DNA of 64,000 bases from Bacillus sp. AFS029637 (GCF_002584985.1 NZ_NUPZ01000017.1:124001-188000), one strand, 5' to 3'. Positions 41,434-51,240 are shown, counted from the first letter of the stretch. Notes: generated by a model not told the origin, from the letters alone. Numbers and translations are program-made.

Positions 41434-41852
41434 TGTAACTGGGATTCTTCTTCTGGTAAATAAGGAAATATGTATGTAATTAATTCATGGCATAAGAGCT
41501 CTATAAATTATAGTTAGCATCTTCTCTTTTGTATTTGTCTTTTCTAAATTTCTCCATACATAGTTACGATTCTCAAGTCGGAGGATGGCACCTTAGGGTG
41601 TCTTTTTTATGCTCTTTAAAAATGTCTTACCATATAATAGCTGAGTTTTGCTTTCAGTCTCCGATGTCCATTAAGCATAAAATAAAAATTCTGCACCATT
41701 TAAACTCTAATAACAATTTATACGATCAAGAATAATTGAGTTAATAGCTTTCGGTAGATTGCCATCATCTTTTTTATAATAGAATAGATTCATTACCGTT
41801 TCAGACATATGTATGAATTCATATCCTAATAGTAAAAGGGGGGATTTAAGGT
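41434..41852. other. Intergenic region with short terminator-like hairpin
   Basis: About 420 bases without a convincing gene. GGCACC-TTAG-GGTGTC followed by TTTTTT (41587-41608) looks like a small terminator. On the minus strand 41707-41830 reads as a protein-like tail (MSETVMNLFYYKKDDGNLPK...), which may be a gene scrap. Confidence 0.35.
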
Positions 41853-42239
41853 ATGGCATGTAATGATGAATCAATTTGTCAACAATTTGCAAGAATTATC
41901 GGCGGACAAGAAGGATTCGCCGGCGGGAAATGTGTGGCAACGATAAATCGGGATGAAATACAAGCTACAATCTTAGGAAAACGTTTTAGAGTAACAACTT
42001 CCTTCTCATTTGAATCACGAGATAATAAAACTGGACGAGCATTATGTCTAGGGCGGGTAGCGCTCTTACAAAAGGAAGTTACAGAATTTGTTGCTGCAAT
42101 TATTAAACAAGGAATAATCGTTTCGTCTATACACAATGAGTGGTTATGTGATAATCCCAATTTGATTTACGTTAATATCGAAGACGTTGATGATCCACTA
42201 CATTTCGCTAGAAAAGTAAGACGAGCGTTATGTAATTAA
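41853..42239 (+). CDS. DUF1259 (LppY/LpqO-like) protein, short form
   Basis: 128 aa. 'LGRVALLQKEVTEFVAAIIKQGIIVSSIHNEWLCDNPNLIYVNIE' and 'DDPLHFARKVRRAL' match the repeated DUF1259 unit (vLp.EV..f...L...Gi.v.alHnH.....P.l.yvHf...gdp...A..lr.AL). The usual proteins have two units and a signal peptide; this one has a single unit and is cytosolic. The histidine pair is reduced to HNE. ATG after AAGGGGGG. Single gene with a terminator at 42346. Confidence 0.8.
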   Translation: MACNDESICQQFARIIGGQEGFAGGKCVATINRDEIQATILGKRFRVTTSFSFESRDNKTGRALCLGRVALLQKEVTEFVAAIIKQGIIVSSIHNEWLCDNPNLIYVNIEDVDDPLHFARKVRRALCN

Positions 42240-42345
42240 CAAATTTATTTAGTTATGAGTGATTAGGTTAATTAGAATATTTTAGAGTGCTAAATGTTAT
42301 ATTAGGAAAACAAATTTAAGTGAATAGTTTTATAAAATAATAGAG

Positions 42346-42371
42346 GGCATTCCATATTTGGAATGTCTTTT
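42346..42371 (+). terminator. Terminator after the DUF1259 gene
   Basis: GGCATTCC and GGAATGTC (one G-T pair) with a six-base loop and TTTT. Confidence 0.65.
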
Positions 42372-42482
42372 CTTGTTGGAAATAAATAAAATGAGAGGAC
42401 TTGTAAACAACGGGAAACCGTGATAATATCAAAAACGAACTTATTGACTATATTACCCAAAAGGTCATTTGGAGGTGGAGAT

Positions 42483-43055
42483 GTGGCAGTAGATCGAAAA
42501 CATTCTATTATTGAAGCTGCAACAAATTCTTTTTCAACGTTTGGTTATAAGGCAACAACAATGGACCAAGTTGCAAAGTTAGCGAATGTTGGGAAGGGAA
42601 CGATTTATACGTTTTTCAAAAATAAGGAAGAATTGTTTGGTGAAATCATTTTTAATTTGATTACAGAAATGAAGCAAGTAGCAGAAATGACTATCGATTC
42701 AAATGAACCATTTTTTGAAAACGTACATAGTACTTTATATAGTATTTTAGAGTTTCGAAAAGATCACCAACTCATGATTAAGCTTATTCAAGAAGAGCGA
42801 GATATGGGAACAAAAGAAGTGCAAGATGTGATGAAGCAACTGGATGCTACAATTATTACGTTTGTTAAATCGCGTCTTGAAGATGCCATTGCTAAAGGTG
42901 AAATTGTGGAATGTGATCCAGAAATTACAGCATTTATTATGGTTCGTTTGTATGTAGCTCTTATTTTTGATTGGGAAAAACACCATGAACCGTTAGAAAA
43001 AGAGCATATTGCTAAACTTTTTGAATTATATTTATTAAAAGGATTGTCAAAATGA
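42483..43055 (+). CDS. TetR-family regulator (YhgD-like)
   Basis: 190 aa. The N-terminal HTH is standard TetR: 'KHSIIEAATNSFSTFGYKATTMDQVAKLANVGKGTIYTFFKNKEELF' in residues 5-52, with recognition helix VGKGTIYTFF. The C-terminal ligand domain matches the TetR_C type next to yhgE. In B. subtilis yhgD is adjacent to yhgE, as here. GTG 42483 is seven bases after GGAGG. It probably represses itself and the following yhgE through the repeats at 43080-43220. Confidence 0.85.
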   Translation: MAVDRKHSIIEAATNSFSTFGYKATTMDQVAKLANVGKGTIYTFFKNKEELFGEIIFNLITEMKQVAEMTIDSNEPFFENVHSTLYSILEFRKDHQLMIKLIQEERDMGTKEVQDVMKQLDATIITFVKSRLEDAIAKGEIVECDPEITAFIMVRLYVALIFDWEKHHEPLEKEHIAKLFELYLLKGLSK

Positions 43056-43191
43056 GATAATCCTCTTATTATTATAAAATATGACCAATTGAATAATTCA
43101 GTCATGTGTCAGTGGAGGAGGAAATGTAAGAAAATACAAACATATACGAGAAGATGAATTGTTCGTTATTTTCTTCTTTTTTTTGCAAAAA

Positions 43192-43220
43192 TTGACTATA
43201 TGAACAAAGTGGTCAATTAT
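43192..43220 (+). promoter_or_regulatory. Promoter of yhgE overlapping an inverted repeat
   Basis: TTGACT (43192) and AATTAT (43215) are 17 bases apart. TTGAC...GGTCAA spans the spacer as an imperfect inverted repeat, and a related motif (TGACCAATTGAATAATTCAGTCA region, 43082-43105) lies after the TetR gene. These are likely TetR binding sites. Confidence 0.5.
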
Positions 43221-43239
43221 TTAGGAGGAGGAGTAAACA

Positions 43240-45687
43240 ATGCGAGGATTGAAACTGCTTGGAAAAGAGTTTGCTACCATTATGAAAAACAAAAAAATCT
43301 TAATTCCAATTATTGCAGTCTTATTTATTCCAGTATTGTACGCTGGTATGTTTTTATGGGCGTTTTGGGATCCATATGATCAATTAGAGGATTTACCAGT
43401 TGCAATTGTAAACCTTGATGAAAGTGTAGTGTACAATGGAAAACCGATTGAAGCCGGTAAAGAACTTGTTGATAATTTGAAAGAAAAAGAGGGAGAGGGC
43501 TTCAAATGGGAGTTTGTCAGCGAGAAAACAGCAAAAAAAGGAATGGATGATCGCAAATACTACATGACGATTCGCATTCCAAAAGATTTCTCGAAAAATA
43601 CAACAACATTGATGGATGCAAACCCGAAAAAATCAGAACTAGAGTACATTCCAAATGAAAGCTTAAACTTCTTATCTTCACAAATTGGTGGATCAGCTAT
43701 TGAAAAAATTAAAGGAGAAGTTTCAGCTGCAGTAACAAAAACATATGCTGAAACAATGTTTGATTCATTACAGGATGTTTCTAAAGGCTTTGCGGATGCG
43801 AGTGAAGGTGCTGGTAAGATTTATGATGGCACAGGGAAATTAAAAGACGGTTCTGGGAAAGTAACAGATGGATTGAATAAGATAAATAGCAAGACTGGTG
43901 AAATGCAAACTGGTGTTGGAAAACTATTAAGTGGATCTCAGCAAATCGAGGGCGGCTTAGGAAAATCAATAACTGGCTCCCAGCAAATTACGGGAGGTTT
44001 AGGACAGTTTGTCGATCCAAAAGGAGAGTTTCAAAGTGGTTTAGGCCAATTATCAGGCGGTTCTAAACAGCTAGCAGATGGGCTTGTTCAATTTCAAGAA
44101 GGGCAAGGAAAGTTAGCTGGTGGAGCAAAAGAAATTCAAAAAGGTATGAATGATTTACATGGTGGTTTAGAAAAATCATCAGCTGGCGTTCAAGAAATGC
44201 AAAAGAAATTGCCAGATTTAACAAAAGGAACTGAAAATCTTAGCGCAGGTGCTTCCGAGTTAGCGCAAGGTGCAACAAAGTGGCAACAAAAAGCAAATGA
44301 GTTAAGTGGTGGCGCTGATAAAACAGCAAAAAGCGCTCAAGACGTTGCGAACGGTTTAGTTGCTTTAAATGAACAAATCAAAAATCTACCTGATGGTGAA
44401 GCGAAACAACAATTACAAGCAACTGTTCAACAATTAGAAGCAGGTAGCAAAGGTGTGGCAGCAGGTACAGAACAAGTGTCACAAGGTGTGAAAGGACTTG
44501 CTGGAAAAACAGATGAAATGAAAGACGGTGCTACAAATCTTGCCGGTGGCGCAAATGCGATTCATGCTGGTCAGGTAGCGCTTCAAAATGGTGTTGATCA
44601 ATTACAAAATGGTCAACAGCAGCTTGTTGCTGGCGCCGGTAAATTAGCAGAAGGTCAACAGTCATTTGTAACGAATTTCGAAGTGTTTGGTGAGAAATTA
44701 GGAGAAGCATCAAAAGGTGCAAGTGGTTTAAATAGCGGTTTAAATCAACTGTCTAGTAAAGCAACAGCAGGTCTAGGTCAGTTATATACAGGCTCCAATC
44801 AATTAACAGGTGGCTTAGGTCAGTTATATACAGGCTCAAATCAACTAGCAGGTGGTTTAGGTGAATTATCTTCTGGTTCAAAACAAATGGCAGACGGTAT
44901 TAGCCAGTTAGCAGACGGTTCTGGCAAAGTAACAAACGGTCTTGGCGAAGCAAATGACGGTTCAAAAGAACTAGCAACAAAACTTGGCGAAGGTGCTGAG
45001 AAAACAAGTGAAACAAAAGGTGACGAGAACAAATATGACATGTTCGCGAGTCCTGTGAAAGTGGAAACTGAGAAAGTAACAGAGGTTCCAAACTACGGAA
45101 CAGGCTTTACGCCGTACTTCTTATCTCTTGGTTTATTCGTTGGGGCATTGTTATTATCTATCGTGTTCCCGTTACGCGAAACAGTTGGTATACCGAAATC
45201 AGGATTTAGCTGGTTTATTAGTAAGTTTGGTGTACTACTTGCCGTTGGTGTGATGCAAGCACTTGTGGCAGACGCAGTGTTACTGTTTTGGTTAGGTGTT
45301 GAAGTACAAAGTGTTCCATACTTCATATTATTTAGTATTATTACAAGTTTATCGTTTATTGCGATAGTTCAATTTTTAGTAACAGCTTTCAGCGATGCAG
45401 GGCGTTTTATTGCAATCCTGACATTGATTATACAATTAACAACAAGTGCGGGTACATTCCCACTTGAGTTAATTCCGAAACCGCTGCAAATCTTTAACGC
45501 ATGGTTCCCGATGACATATTCTGTATCAGGATTTAAAGCAGTGATTTCAAGCGGAGACTTCAGTTATATGTGGCAAAACGCAGGTATTTTAATGATTTTC
45601 ATTGTTCTGTTATCACTTGGAACAATTGGTACATTAACTTGGATGCATAAGCGTCAATATGGAAAGCTTGCTGATGGAATTAAATAA
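43240..45687 (+). CDS. yhgE: YhgE/Pip family membrane protein
   Basis: 815 aa. The N-terminal 'LLGKEFATIMKNKKILIPIIAVLFIPVLYAGMFLWAFWDPY' is the diagnostic YhgE/Pip start. An extracellular domain with a very long helical stretch of G-x-x-x-L repeats ((L/F)xxGxxQLxxG, about residues 190-590) follows, and five membrane helices (about 625-805) of the ABC-2-permease-like type close the protein. Lactococcal Pip is a phage receptor; ESX/T7SS-associated members (EsaA) are relatives. Ribosome site AGGAGGAGG. Controlled by the preceding TetR gene. Confidence 0.92.
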   Translation: MRGLKLLGKEFATIMKNKKILIPIIAVLFIPVLYAGMFLWAFWDPYDQLEDLPVAIVNLDESVVYNGKPIEAGKELVDNLKEKEGEGFKWEFVSEKTAKKGMDDRKYYMTIRIPKDFSKNTTTLMDANPKKSELEYIPNESLNFLSSQIGGSAIEKIKGEVSAAVTKTYAETMFDSLQDVSKGFADASEGAGKIYDGTGKLKDGSGKVTDGLNKINSKTGEMQTGVGKLLSGSQQIEGGLGKSITGSQQITGGLGQFVDPKGEFQSGLGQLSGGSKQLADGLVQFQEGQGKLAGGAKEIQKGMNDLHGGLEKSSAGVQEMQKKLPDLTKGTENLSAGASELAQGATKWQQKANELSGGADKTAKSAQDVANGLVALNEQIKNLPDGEAKQQLQATVQQLEAGSKGVAAGTEQVSQGVKGLAGKTDEMKDGATNLAGGANAIHAGQVALQNGVDQLQNGQQQLVAGAGKLAEGQQSFVTNFEVFGEKLGEASKGASGLNSGLNQLSSKATAGLGQLYTGSNQLTGGLGQLYTGSNQLAGGLGELSSGSKQMADGISQLADGSGKVTNGLGEANDGSKELATKLGEGAEKTSETKGDENKYDMFASPVKVETEKVTEVPNYGTGFTPYFLSLGLFVGALLLSIVFPLRETVGIPKSGFSWFISKFGVLLAVGVMQALVADAVLLFWLGVEVQSVPYFILFSIITSLSFIAIVQFLVTAFSDAGRFIAILTLIIQLTTSAGTFPLELIPKPLQIFNAWFPMTYSVSGFKAVISSGDFSYMWQNAGILMIFIVLLSLGTIGTLTWMHKRQYGKLADGIK
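44776..44859 (+). repeat. Tandem 42-bp duplication inside yhgE
   Basis: GGTCAGTTATATACAGGCTC begins two successive 42-base units (44776 and 44818) encoding the 14-residue unit GQLYTGSNQL(T/A)GGL. The copies differ at few bases, so the duplication is recent. It lengthens the extracellular coiled coil in frame. Confidence 0.8.
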
Positions 45688-45700
45688 TATAAATAAGACG

Positions 45701-45747
45701 AACAGTCCTTTACTTGATTTTTCTAGTCAAGTGAAGGACTGTTTTAT
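45701..45747 (+). terminator. Terminator after yhgE
   Basis: AACAGTCCTTTACTTGA and TCAAGTGAAGGACTGTT form a 17-bp stem with one mismatch and a nine-base loop, followed by TTAT. Confidence 0.85.
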
Positions 45748-46276
45748 ATGTAAGGAAAAAGTATGACGATTACCTTCACGGCAGATTTACGACTTCCACT
45801 CCAATAATCAAAACCTAAAATATGTAAGCATAGAAACAATCTTTAAAACTTTTTTCTTATAGGGATCCCCATACATGTCCATCAAGCTAAGGTTTTGACG
45901 TACCTCCAAAGTGAAAAATTTTTTCTCTACAGTTAGTTATTTTGAGAAGTTAGCTCTTTTTTTCGTTTTGGGGTATTTATTTTTTGTTAGCTTAATAGTG
46001 ATGTGGTGGTATCCCTTATAAAACATGTAATTATTTTTAAGCATCGAATTTATTTTTTTATAATATTCAAACCGATTTGTCCATCTGTACGTTTACATAG
46101 AACGAAGGGATAAAAATTCAGACACGATTACAAAAGGAGGGAATCAAAAGACGTATAGTAAGTATATTTGCACAGATTCAAACACCCTGTTTACCTGCTG
46201 GGCTTACGTGTACCTATGGAAGTTATTCGTTTGTCTTGAAGATCTATTATGTGAAAAAATTTAACGAGGTGAAGAA
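45746..46276. other. Intergenic region with an inverted partial repeat copy and an ATG-less frame
   Basis: About 530 bases. 45975-46017 (TTTTGTTAGCTTAATAGTGATG...) is the reverse complement of the first half of the dispersed repeat. Further on AAAAGGAGGGA (46132-46142) is a strong ribosome site, but no start codon follows. The open frame after it contains AQIQTPCLPAGLTCTYGSYS and runs on to the yhgE-side next gene, ending at its start. Probably a scrap of an older gene. Confidence 0.35.
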
Positions 46277-47305
46277 ATGTTAAAAAAAATGAAAATTAAA
46301 GGTATATTGGTTGTAGCTTTGATGTTTGTTATTATTCTTCCGACTGCCATTTTTGCTTCATTTACTGAAAATAAAAGCTCCATGGAAAAGGAGAGCTTTG
46401 ATGGAAGCATCACTAACAACTCCCTCGCTATAAGTCCCGATGAGCAGATTGCGATTGTTTCAGATAGTCGCGAACAATCCATCCGTATTTATGACCTTGC
46501 TAAAGGTACTTTACGCAAGAAAATCGATGGCTTTGTTACACCGAGAAACATCGTGTTCGTTAATAATGGTTCAGAATTTGTTGTCTCGGACAGTACGCTA
46601 GGCACTTTACGATTCTACAACGCAAAAAGCTTAACCTTAAAGGATGAAGTCGTAGTCGGTCCAGGTGCATTCGGCACCAGCGTCAGCCCGGATGGAAAGA
46701 CGCTGTACGTGAACAATCAGGCACATAGTTCTGTAACCGTCATAGACCTTGAGAAACGCAAACCGACTGCAGTTATTACTGGTTTCTCCCAACCACGCCA
46801 AGGTATTACAGTCTCTCCGGATGGAAAATATGTGTTTGTAACAAACTTTAAAGGAGATAAGGTGTCCGTAGTTGATGCAGCCACTAAGAACATCGTACGT
46901 GAGATTGTTGGTTTCTCTATGATTCGTGGAATCTCCGTGACTGCCGATGGTCAAACATTGTATGCCGCAAACAGCGGTCGTGACAGCATTTCCGTGGTGG
47001 ATATCTCTCTAGGACAAATCGTTAACGAGATAAAAGTTGGACGTGAGCCATATGGTGCAGCCTTGTCGCCCGATGGTAAACTGCTTTTTGCAAGCAGCAA
47101 GGCGGACAATACTATCGATGTGATTAACGTCTCTGATAATCATGTGATTAAGACAATCAGTGGTTTCACAGAACCACGGCAAGCCATTGTCTTTAGCCAG
47201 GACGGAGAACGCGCTTATGTCCTTAATCGTGACCTCTCCATTTCCCGTGTGAATGTAAAAGACTTATCCATCACCGATACGGTTCGTGATAAGTCAAACA
47301 AATAG
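46277..47305 (+). CDS. Secreted YVTN-type beta-propeller protein
   Basis: 342 aa. A signal peptide or anchor (residues 7-28) precedes seven to eight blades with the YVTN pattern: SPDGKTLYVNNQAHSSVTVI, SPDGKYVFVTNFKGDKVSVV, 'TADGQTLYAANSGRDSISVVD' and 'SPDGKLLFASSKADNTIDVIN'. YncE-like propellers bind DNA or cofactors or mediate adhesion; the target here is unknown. Codon use is richer in G and C than neighbours (many CGC, ACC and GCC codons), which suggests import from another source. ATG after GAGGTGA. Single gene. Confidence 0.85.
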   Translation: MLKKMKIKGILVVALMFVIILPTAIFASFTENKSSMEKESFDGSITNNSLAISPDEQIAIVSDSREQSIRIYDLAKGTLRKKIDGFVTPRNIVFVNNGSEFVVSDSTLGTLRFYNAKSLTLKDEVVVGPGAFGTSVSPDGKTLYVNNQAHSSVTVIDLEKRKPTAVITGFSQPRQGITVSPDGKYVFVTNFKGDKVSVVDAATKNIVREIVGFSMIRGISVTADGQTLYAANSGRDSISVVDISLGQIVNEIKVGREPYGAALSPDGKLLFASSKADNTIDVINVSDNHVIKTISGFTEPRQAIVFSQDGERAYVLNRDLSISRVNVKDLSITDTVRDKSNK

Positions 47306-47790
47306 GTTCTTGTGCAAAAAAAAATAGAAATATCTGGAAGTGATATTTTAAACTTGGACATACTGATGCTAGTACTCTAAAAAAGGACGTGATCAGTATG
47401 TTCAAAACCAGAAAAAATTCATCCATCAATTGTTTGGACTAACAGCATAAAATACAATTCCGCTAGAAATATATGCGCTATATTCTCTTTTATTTTATCT
47501 TTGTACCAAGACCCGTCAATATACTTTCTCCAAACTTGGTACTTATCTATCATAAAAACATGCATTACTTACTTTGTTTATCTCTAAACCAAATTTTCAA
47601 TGATTGTTTTAAATTAATATGAAATTTTTAGAAGAAACGTATGTTCGTATTCGAGTTGATATGATATACTAATAATGTAAATATATTCCGAATTTTCGTA
47701 TCTGAAATTTCAGATTTGTGAGAGAATGGGTATTAGTATATATAAATGATATAACGATGAATTCATAAAAGAACTAGGGAGGCAGTGAAG
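47306..47790. other. Intergenic region and leader of the six-gene operon
   Basis: About 485 bases. 47397-47445 opens as a short frame (MFKTRKNSSINCLD) after AAAAAGGA, perhaps the scrap of a transposase or other gene. A perfect 16-bp palindrome, ATCTGAAATTTCAGAT, sits at 47700-47715. Promoter candidates are AT-rich and ambiguous (TTGATA at 47656). Confidence 0.4.
47700..47715. promoter_or_regulatory. Perfect palindrome upstream of the DUF4132-MoxR operon
   Basis: ATCTGAAATTTCAGAT is an exact 16-base palindrome 76 bases before the first gene and just after possible promoter elements. It could be an operator for an unlinked regulator. No regulator gene is in the operon itself. Confidence 0.4.
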
Positions 47791-50700
47791 ATGGCAGTCA
47801 GTACATATCAGTTGTTTCAACATCTTAATATAACAGGGGAACAAGAAGAATTAGCGTTGCGTTACTTGCAGACGAGAGATGAAGAAGTTTTAAAACATAT
47901 AGAACAAACGACGATTCGCGAAAATAAGCGTAGTGATTTTTCTTGGCAGTTTATGAATGATTTTAGGAAAACGTATAAGCAAGATTCTGGGTTTTTTCGG
48001 TTATTTTATCATTTGCTAGAGGATCAACTGTTGAATGTTCTTCTCGTGCGTTTTTCATATATGAGTTTTCCAGATATAAAGGTTTATTTCGAAAAAAGCG
48101 GTCTTTCATTCGATAGACTTGTAGTATGTGCATGTAAGTATTTAACGAATCTTTCACGTTCTGTAAATGAAGCGGATGTTTTTCTTAGACAATTAATAAA
48201 GGAGAATCCGAAATATATAGAAGAGCAGTTACAAGTTATAACAGGACAGCAAAAATTACTTTTACTTCTCGTTATGTTAGATGCAGATTATGAGAGATTT
48301 CTACCTTATCGTTCTTTACTGGAAGATGAATTGCAAGAGCAAGCGGAGTATATATTGAGGTTAAGCGGAGCAGAAGAGAAGATTGAAGCAGCCAAAAGGT
48401 ACGTTCGAGGTGAGTCTGTTAGTAAGGTATTAGCTGGTGGGTCTTTACCTGATTTTACTTGGCAGCAAATCTTTCGTATATATCCGCATTCGGATGTTGC
48501 AAGAAGATATATGGAATTGTTAATGAAATGCTCTACTAAAAATTTTATGAATTATGCAATTTCACATGTCAGCCATACTCTTGAACAGTCTGGAAATTAC
48601 AAAAAAACAAAAGGTTTTTATGCGCAATTGTATGAAACAACCCGAGATTTGTGTGAGCAATTTGGTATTTCAGAGGAAAGGTTTTTCGCATATCGCCTTG
48701 CGCAGCATCAGTTAGGTATTGTTGATTTTGATCGCGTATATGAATACCAATTGTTGTTTCGTATGGTGGAAGAGCAACCGGAATTTGTGAAGCGTACACT
48801 GCAATATGTAAGTAAAAGTCATTATCTTTTTGTATCAATGCTTTTAGCGGAAAAAGGGTACGAGTTACATAGAAACAGAGTACGTGAAGAGTTTTTAACG
48901 GTTGTCCTTCAAACGAAATCATCTGACGTACGTGGTACATATCGTGACTATTTATTAGGCAATGTATCATTTGAGGATATGAAGCAACTATTCGAAAGTT
49001 CGAAGTATAGAAATAATTACTGGAGAATGCCTGTTTTAGAAATCGCATTACTTTGGGATATAGAGGAAGCTGCAAAGAGAGAAGCAGCTCTTACACTTCA
49101 ACTTGGGAGAAATTACAGCTATCACTATAGTTTATACGAACTTCTGCAGCGGTATGCTGCGATGGAGAACTCACCAGAACAGGTGCTAGAAGATCTGCTT
49201 TCCTACGGTTTATCGATGGAGAAACTCGTTTCTTATTCCATTGAACAAGCTTTCGGGCATAGTGAGAAGCGAGATAAGGCGACGGAGGCACTCGTTCGTT
49301 CGTTTGTAAAAGAACGGACATATGTAACGGAGAACTTCGCGGAGTATTCTGCAGATGAACGAATTTTTATTTTGGATGAGTTGACAAAGGATAACGCGGT
49401 TCAGACACGTGATCTTCTCATTCAAAGTCTTGGGGATTCTTCTAAAAAGGTACGTATCGCTGCAGTTGAACTTCTTACAAAAGATACGGAAGCTGCAGAA
49501 GATGTAGCAAAGGAATTGAATCATAGAAAGAAAGTTGTACGCGAAAATGTAATGCAAACACTTTTATACTATAAATCTGAAAAATATACAAAGCTTGTAC
49601 AAGAGGCTTTACAAGAAAAGAAAAATGCTTCTTTGATGGAGAAATTTGCTCCATTGCTTAGCGATGGAGACTTAGAAGGAGCATCAGGAAATATAGAAGC
49701 TCTTTGCGCACGTATTTTAACGCTGCAAAAAAGGAATGCACTTGTGCAGTGGCTCGAATTTGAACCACAAATTCGTCTTCGGGATTCCGAAACAATTGCA
49801 GATGCAATGATTCCACTTGCATATTTTCAGCAGTATATATCAGATTCTGTTATTGAGAAGAAGGAAGTAGCAGAAGCGATTAGCGCTACCCTTAATGAAC
49901 AAGACTTGAAGGAAAATATACAAGCAATCTATCAGCTATGGGTTTCGCAAGGCGCGGAATCGAAGAAACGCGGTATTCTTTCGCTATATGGTATGTATAG
50001 TGATGATGAAATGGCGATGCAACTCAAAAAGCAGATTGATGAGTGGGCACTTGGCATGCGCGGAGCTATTGCTGCTGCAGCTGTTCAGGCGCTAGCGTTG
50101 TCCCCGTCACATATTGGACTTATGTCTATTCATGCGATGTCATTTAAGTATAAACATAAGCAAGTGCGTAATGCTGCGAAAGAAGCGCTGAATCTCGCTG
50201 CTAAAACGCGTGGTATTACAGAAGAAGAGTTAGAAGATCAACTTGTTCCACACCTTGGTTTTAATAAACGTGGTGAAAAGACAATTGATTACGGAAGCAG
50301 GACGTTTACTGCCTATTTAACTCCTAACTTGAAAATCGAATTAAAGACAGAAGAGGGGAAACGACTGAAGTCGCTTCCGAAACCAAATGCAAAAGATGAT
50401 GCGGAAAAAGCGGAAAGGGCTAAGGCGGAGTTATCTTCTATAAAGAAACAGCTTCGAGGTATGATTACGATGCAAACTCAGCGTCTTGAAACAGCGCTTT
50501 CTCTTAATCGCTATTGGTCACAAAATACATGGCAGTCTCTGTTTGTAGAAAATCCAATCATGCAGCAGTTTGCTATCTCCCTTATTTGGGGTGAGTATAA
50601 GGAAGGGAAGTTGCTTGCGATGTTCCGCTATATGGAGGATGGCACATTCAATACGATTGAGGAAGAAGAGCATGAACTTACGCCAGATACCGTTATTGGT

Positions 50701-51225
50701 TTAATCCATCCGCTAGAATTGTCCGAAGAGGAACGGGAATTATGGAAGGAACAGCTAGATGACTATGAGGTGACTCAGCCATTTCCGCAAATTGACCGTG
50801 AAGTATTTCAGGTTGAGGAAAATGAGGAAGTTACTGTGGAGAGGTTTGCTGGTATTGAGATGAATGGTCGTTCGCTGTTTGGTAAGATGACGAAGCACGG
50901 TTGGAGCCGTGGATCGGTTCAAGATGCCGGTGTATATTATACATTCTATAAAGAAGATACTCGCGCTGGATTAGGGGCGGAGCTTGCGTTTGAAGGGGCA
51001 CCGGTTGGGTATGAAGGCGAGGAAGATGTGTGCGTCTTTGAAATTCAATTTTACAAAGCAGGCACGGTGAGCCGTGGTTCATATGACTACGACGAAATTA
51101 ATCATGAGAAACGTGTTTTACCAAAGCAAGTATCGGAACGCTTTTTCAGCGAAATCTTATATGATATAAAACGGGCAACAGAATCGAACCTTGGCCGTGA
51201 TGAAAACTGGCGCAGTAAGCGATAA
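47791..51225 (+). CDS. Large DUF4132 protein with HEAT-like repeats
   Basis: 1144 aa, cytosolic. Residues about 1-780 are a long series of helical pairs, with clear HEAT-like repeats at 'RDLLIQSLGDSSKKVRIAAVELLTKDTEAAEDVAKEL' and 'KKVVRENVMQTLLYYKSEKYTKLV'. The C-terminal third is DUF4132: 'KSLPKPNAKDDAEKAERAKAELSSIKKQLRGM', 'AISLIWGEYKEGKLLAMFRYMEDGTFN' and 'IGLIHPLELSEEERELWKEQLDDYEVTQPFPQIDREVF'. No enzymatic motif is visible; it is likely a scaffold. ATG 47791 lies eight bases after AGGGAGG. First gene of the six-gene operon; MoxR follows 15 bases later. G+C looks higher than in the flanks. Confidence 0.88.
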   Translation: MAVSTYQLFQHLNITGEQEELALRYLQTRDEEVLKHIEQTTIRENKRSDFSWQFMNDFRKTYKQDSGFFRLFYHLLEDQLLNVLLVRFSYMSFPDIKVYFEKSGLSFDRLVVCACKYLTNLSRSVNEADVFLRQLIKENPKYIEEQLQVITGQQKLLLLLVMLDADYERFLPYRSLLEDELQEQAEYILRLSGAEEKIEAAKRYVRGESVSKVLAGGSLPDFTWQQIFRIYPHSDVARRYMELLMKCSTKNFMNYAISHVSHTLEQSGNYKKTKGFYAQLYETTRDLCEQFGISEERFFAYRLAQHQLGIVDFDRVYEYQLLFRMVEEQPEFVKRTLQYVSKSHYLFVSMLLAEKGYELHRNRVREEFLTVVLQTKSSDVRGTYRDYLLGNVSFEDMKQLFESSKYRNNYWRMPVLEIALLWDIEEAAKREAALTLQLGRNYSYHYSLYELLQRYAAMENSPEQVLEDLLSYGLSMEKLVSYSIEQAFGHSEKRDKATEALVRSFVKERTYVTENFAEYSADERIFILDELTKDNAVQTRDLLIQSLGDSSKKVRIAAVELLTKDTEAAEDVAKELNHRKKVVRENVMQTLLYYKSEKYTKLVQEALQEKKNASLMEKFAPLLSDGDLEGASGNIEALCARILTLQKRNALVQWLEFEPQIRLRDSETIADAMIPLAYFQQYISDSVIEKKEVAEAISATLNEQDLKENIQAIYQLWVSQGAESKKRGILSLYGMYSDDEMAMQLKKQIDEWALGMRGAIAAAAVQALALSPSHIGLMSIHAMSFKYKHKQVRNAAKEALNLAAKTRGITEEELEDQLVPHLGFNKRGEKTIDYGSRTFTAYLTPNLKIELKTEEGKRLKSLPKPNAKDDAEKAERAKAELSSIKKQLRGMITMQTQRLETALSLNRYWSQNTWQSLFVENPIMQQFAISLIWGEYKEGKLLAMFRYMEDGTFNTIEEEEHELTPDTVIGLIHPLELSEEERELWKEQLDDYEVTQPFPQIDREVFQVEENEEVTVERFAGIEMNGRSLFGKMTKHGWSRGSVQDAGVYYTFYKEDTRAGLGAELAFEGAPVGYEGEEDVCVFEIQFYKAGTVSRGSYDYDEINHEKRVLPKQVSERFFSEILYDIKRATESNLGRDENWRSKR

Positions 51226-51240
51226 GAAAGGAAATGACAT

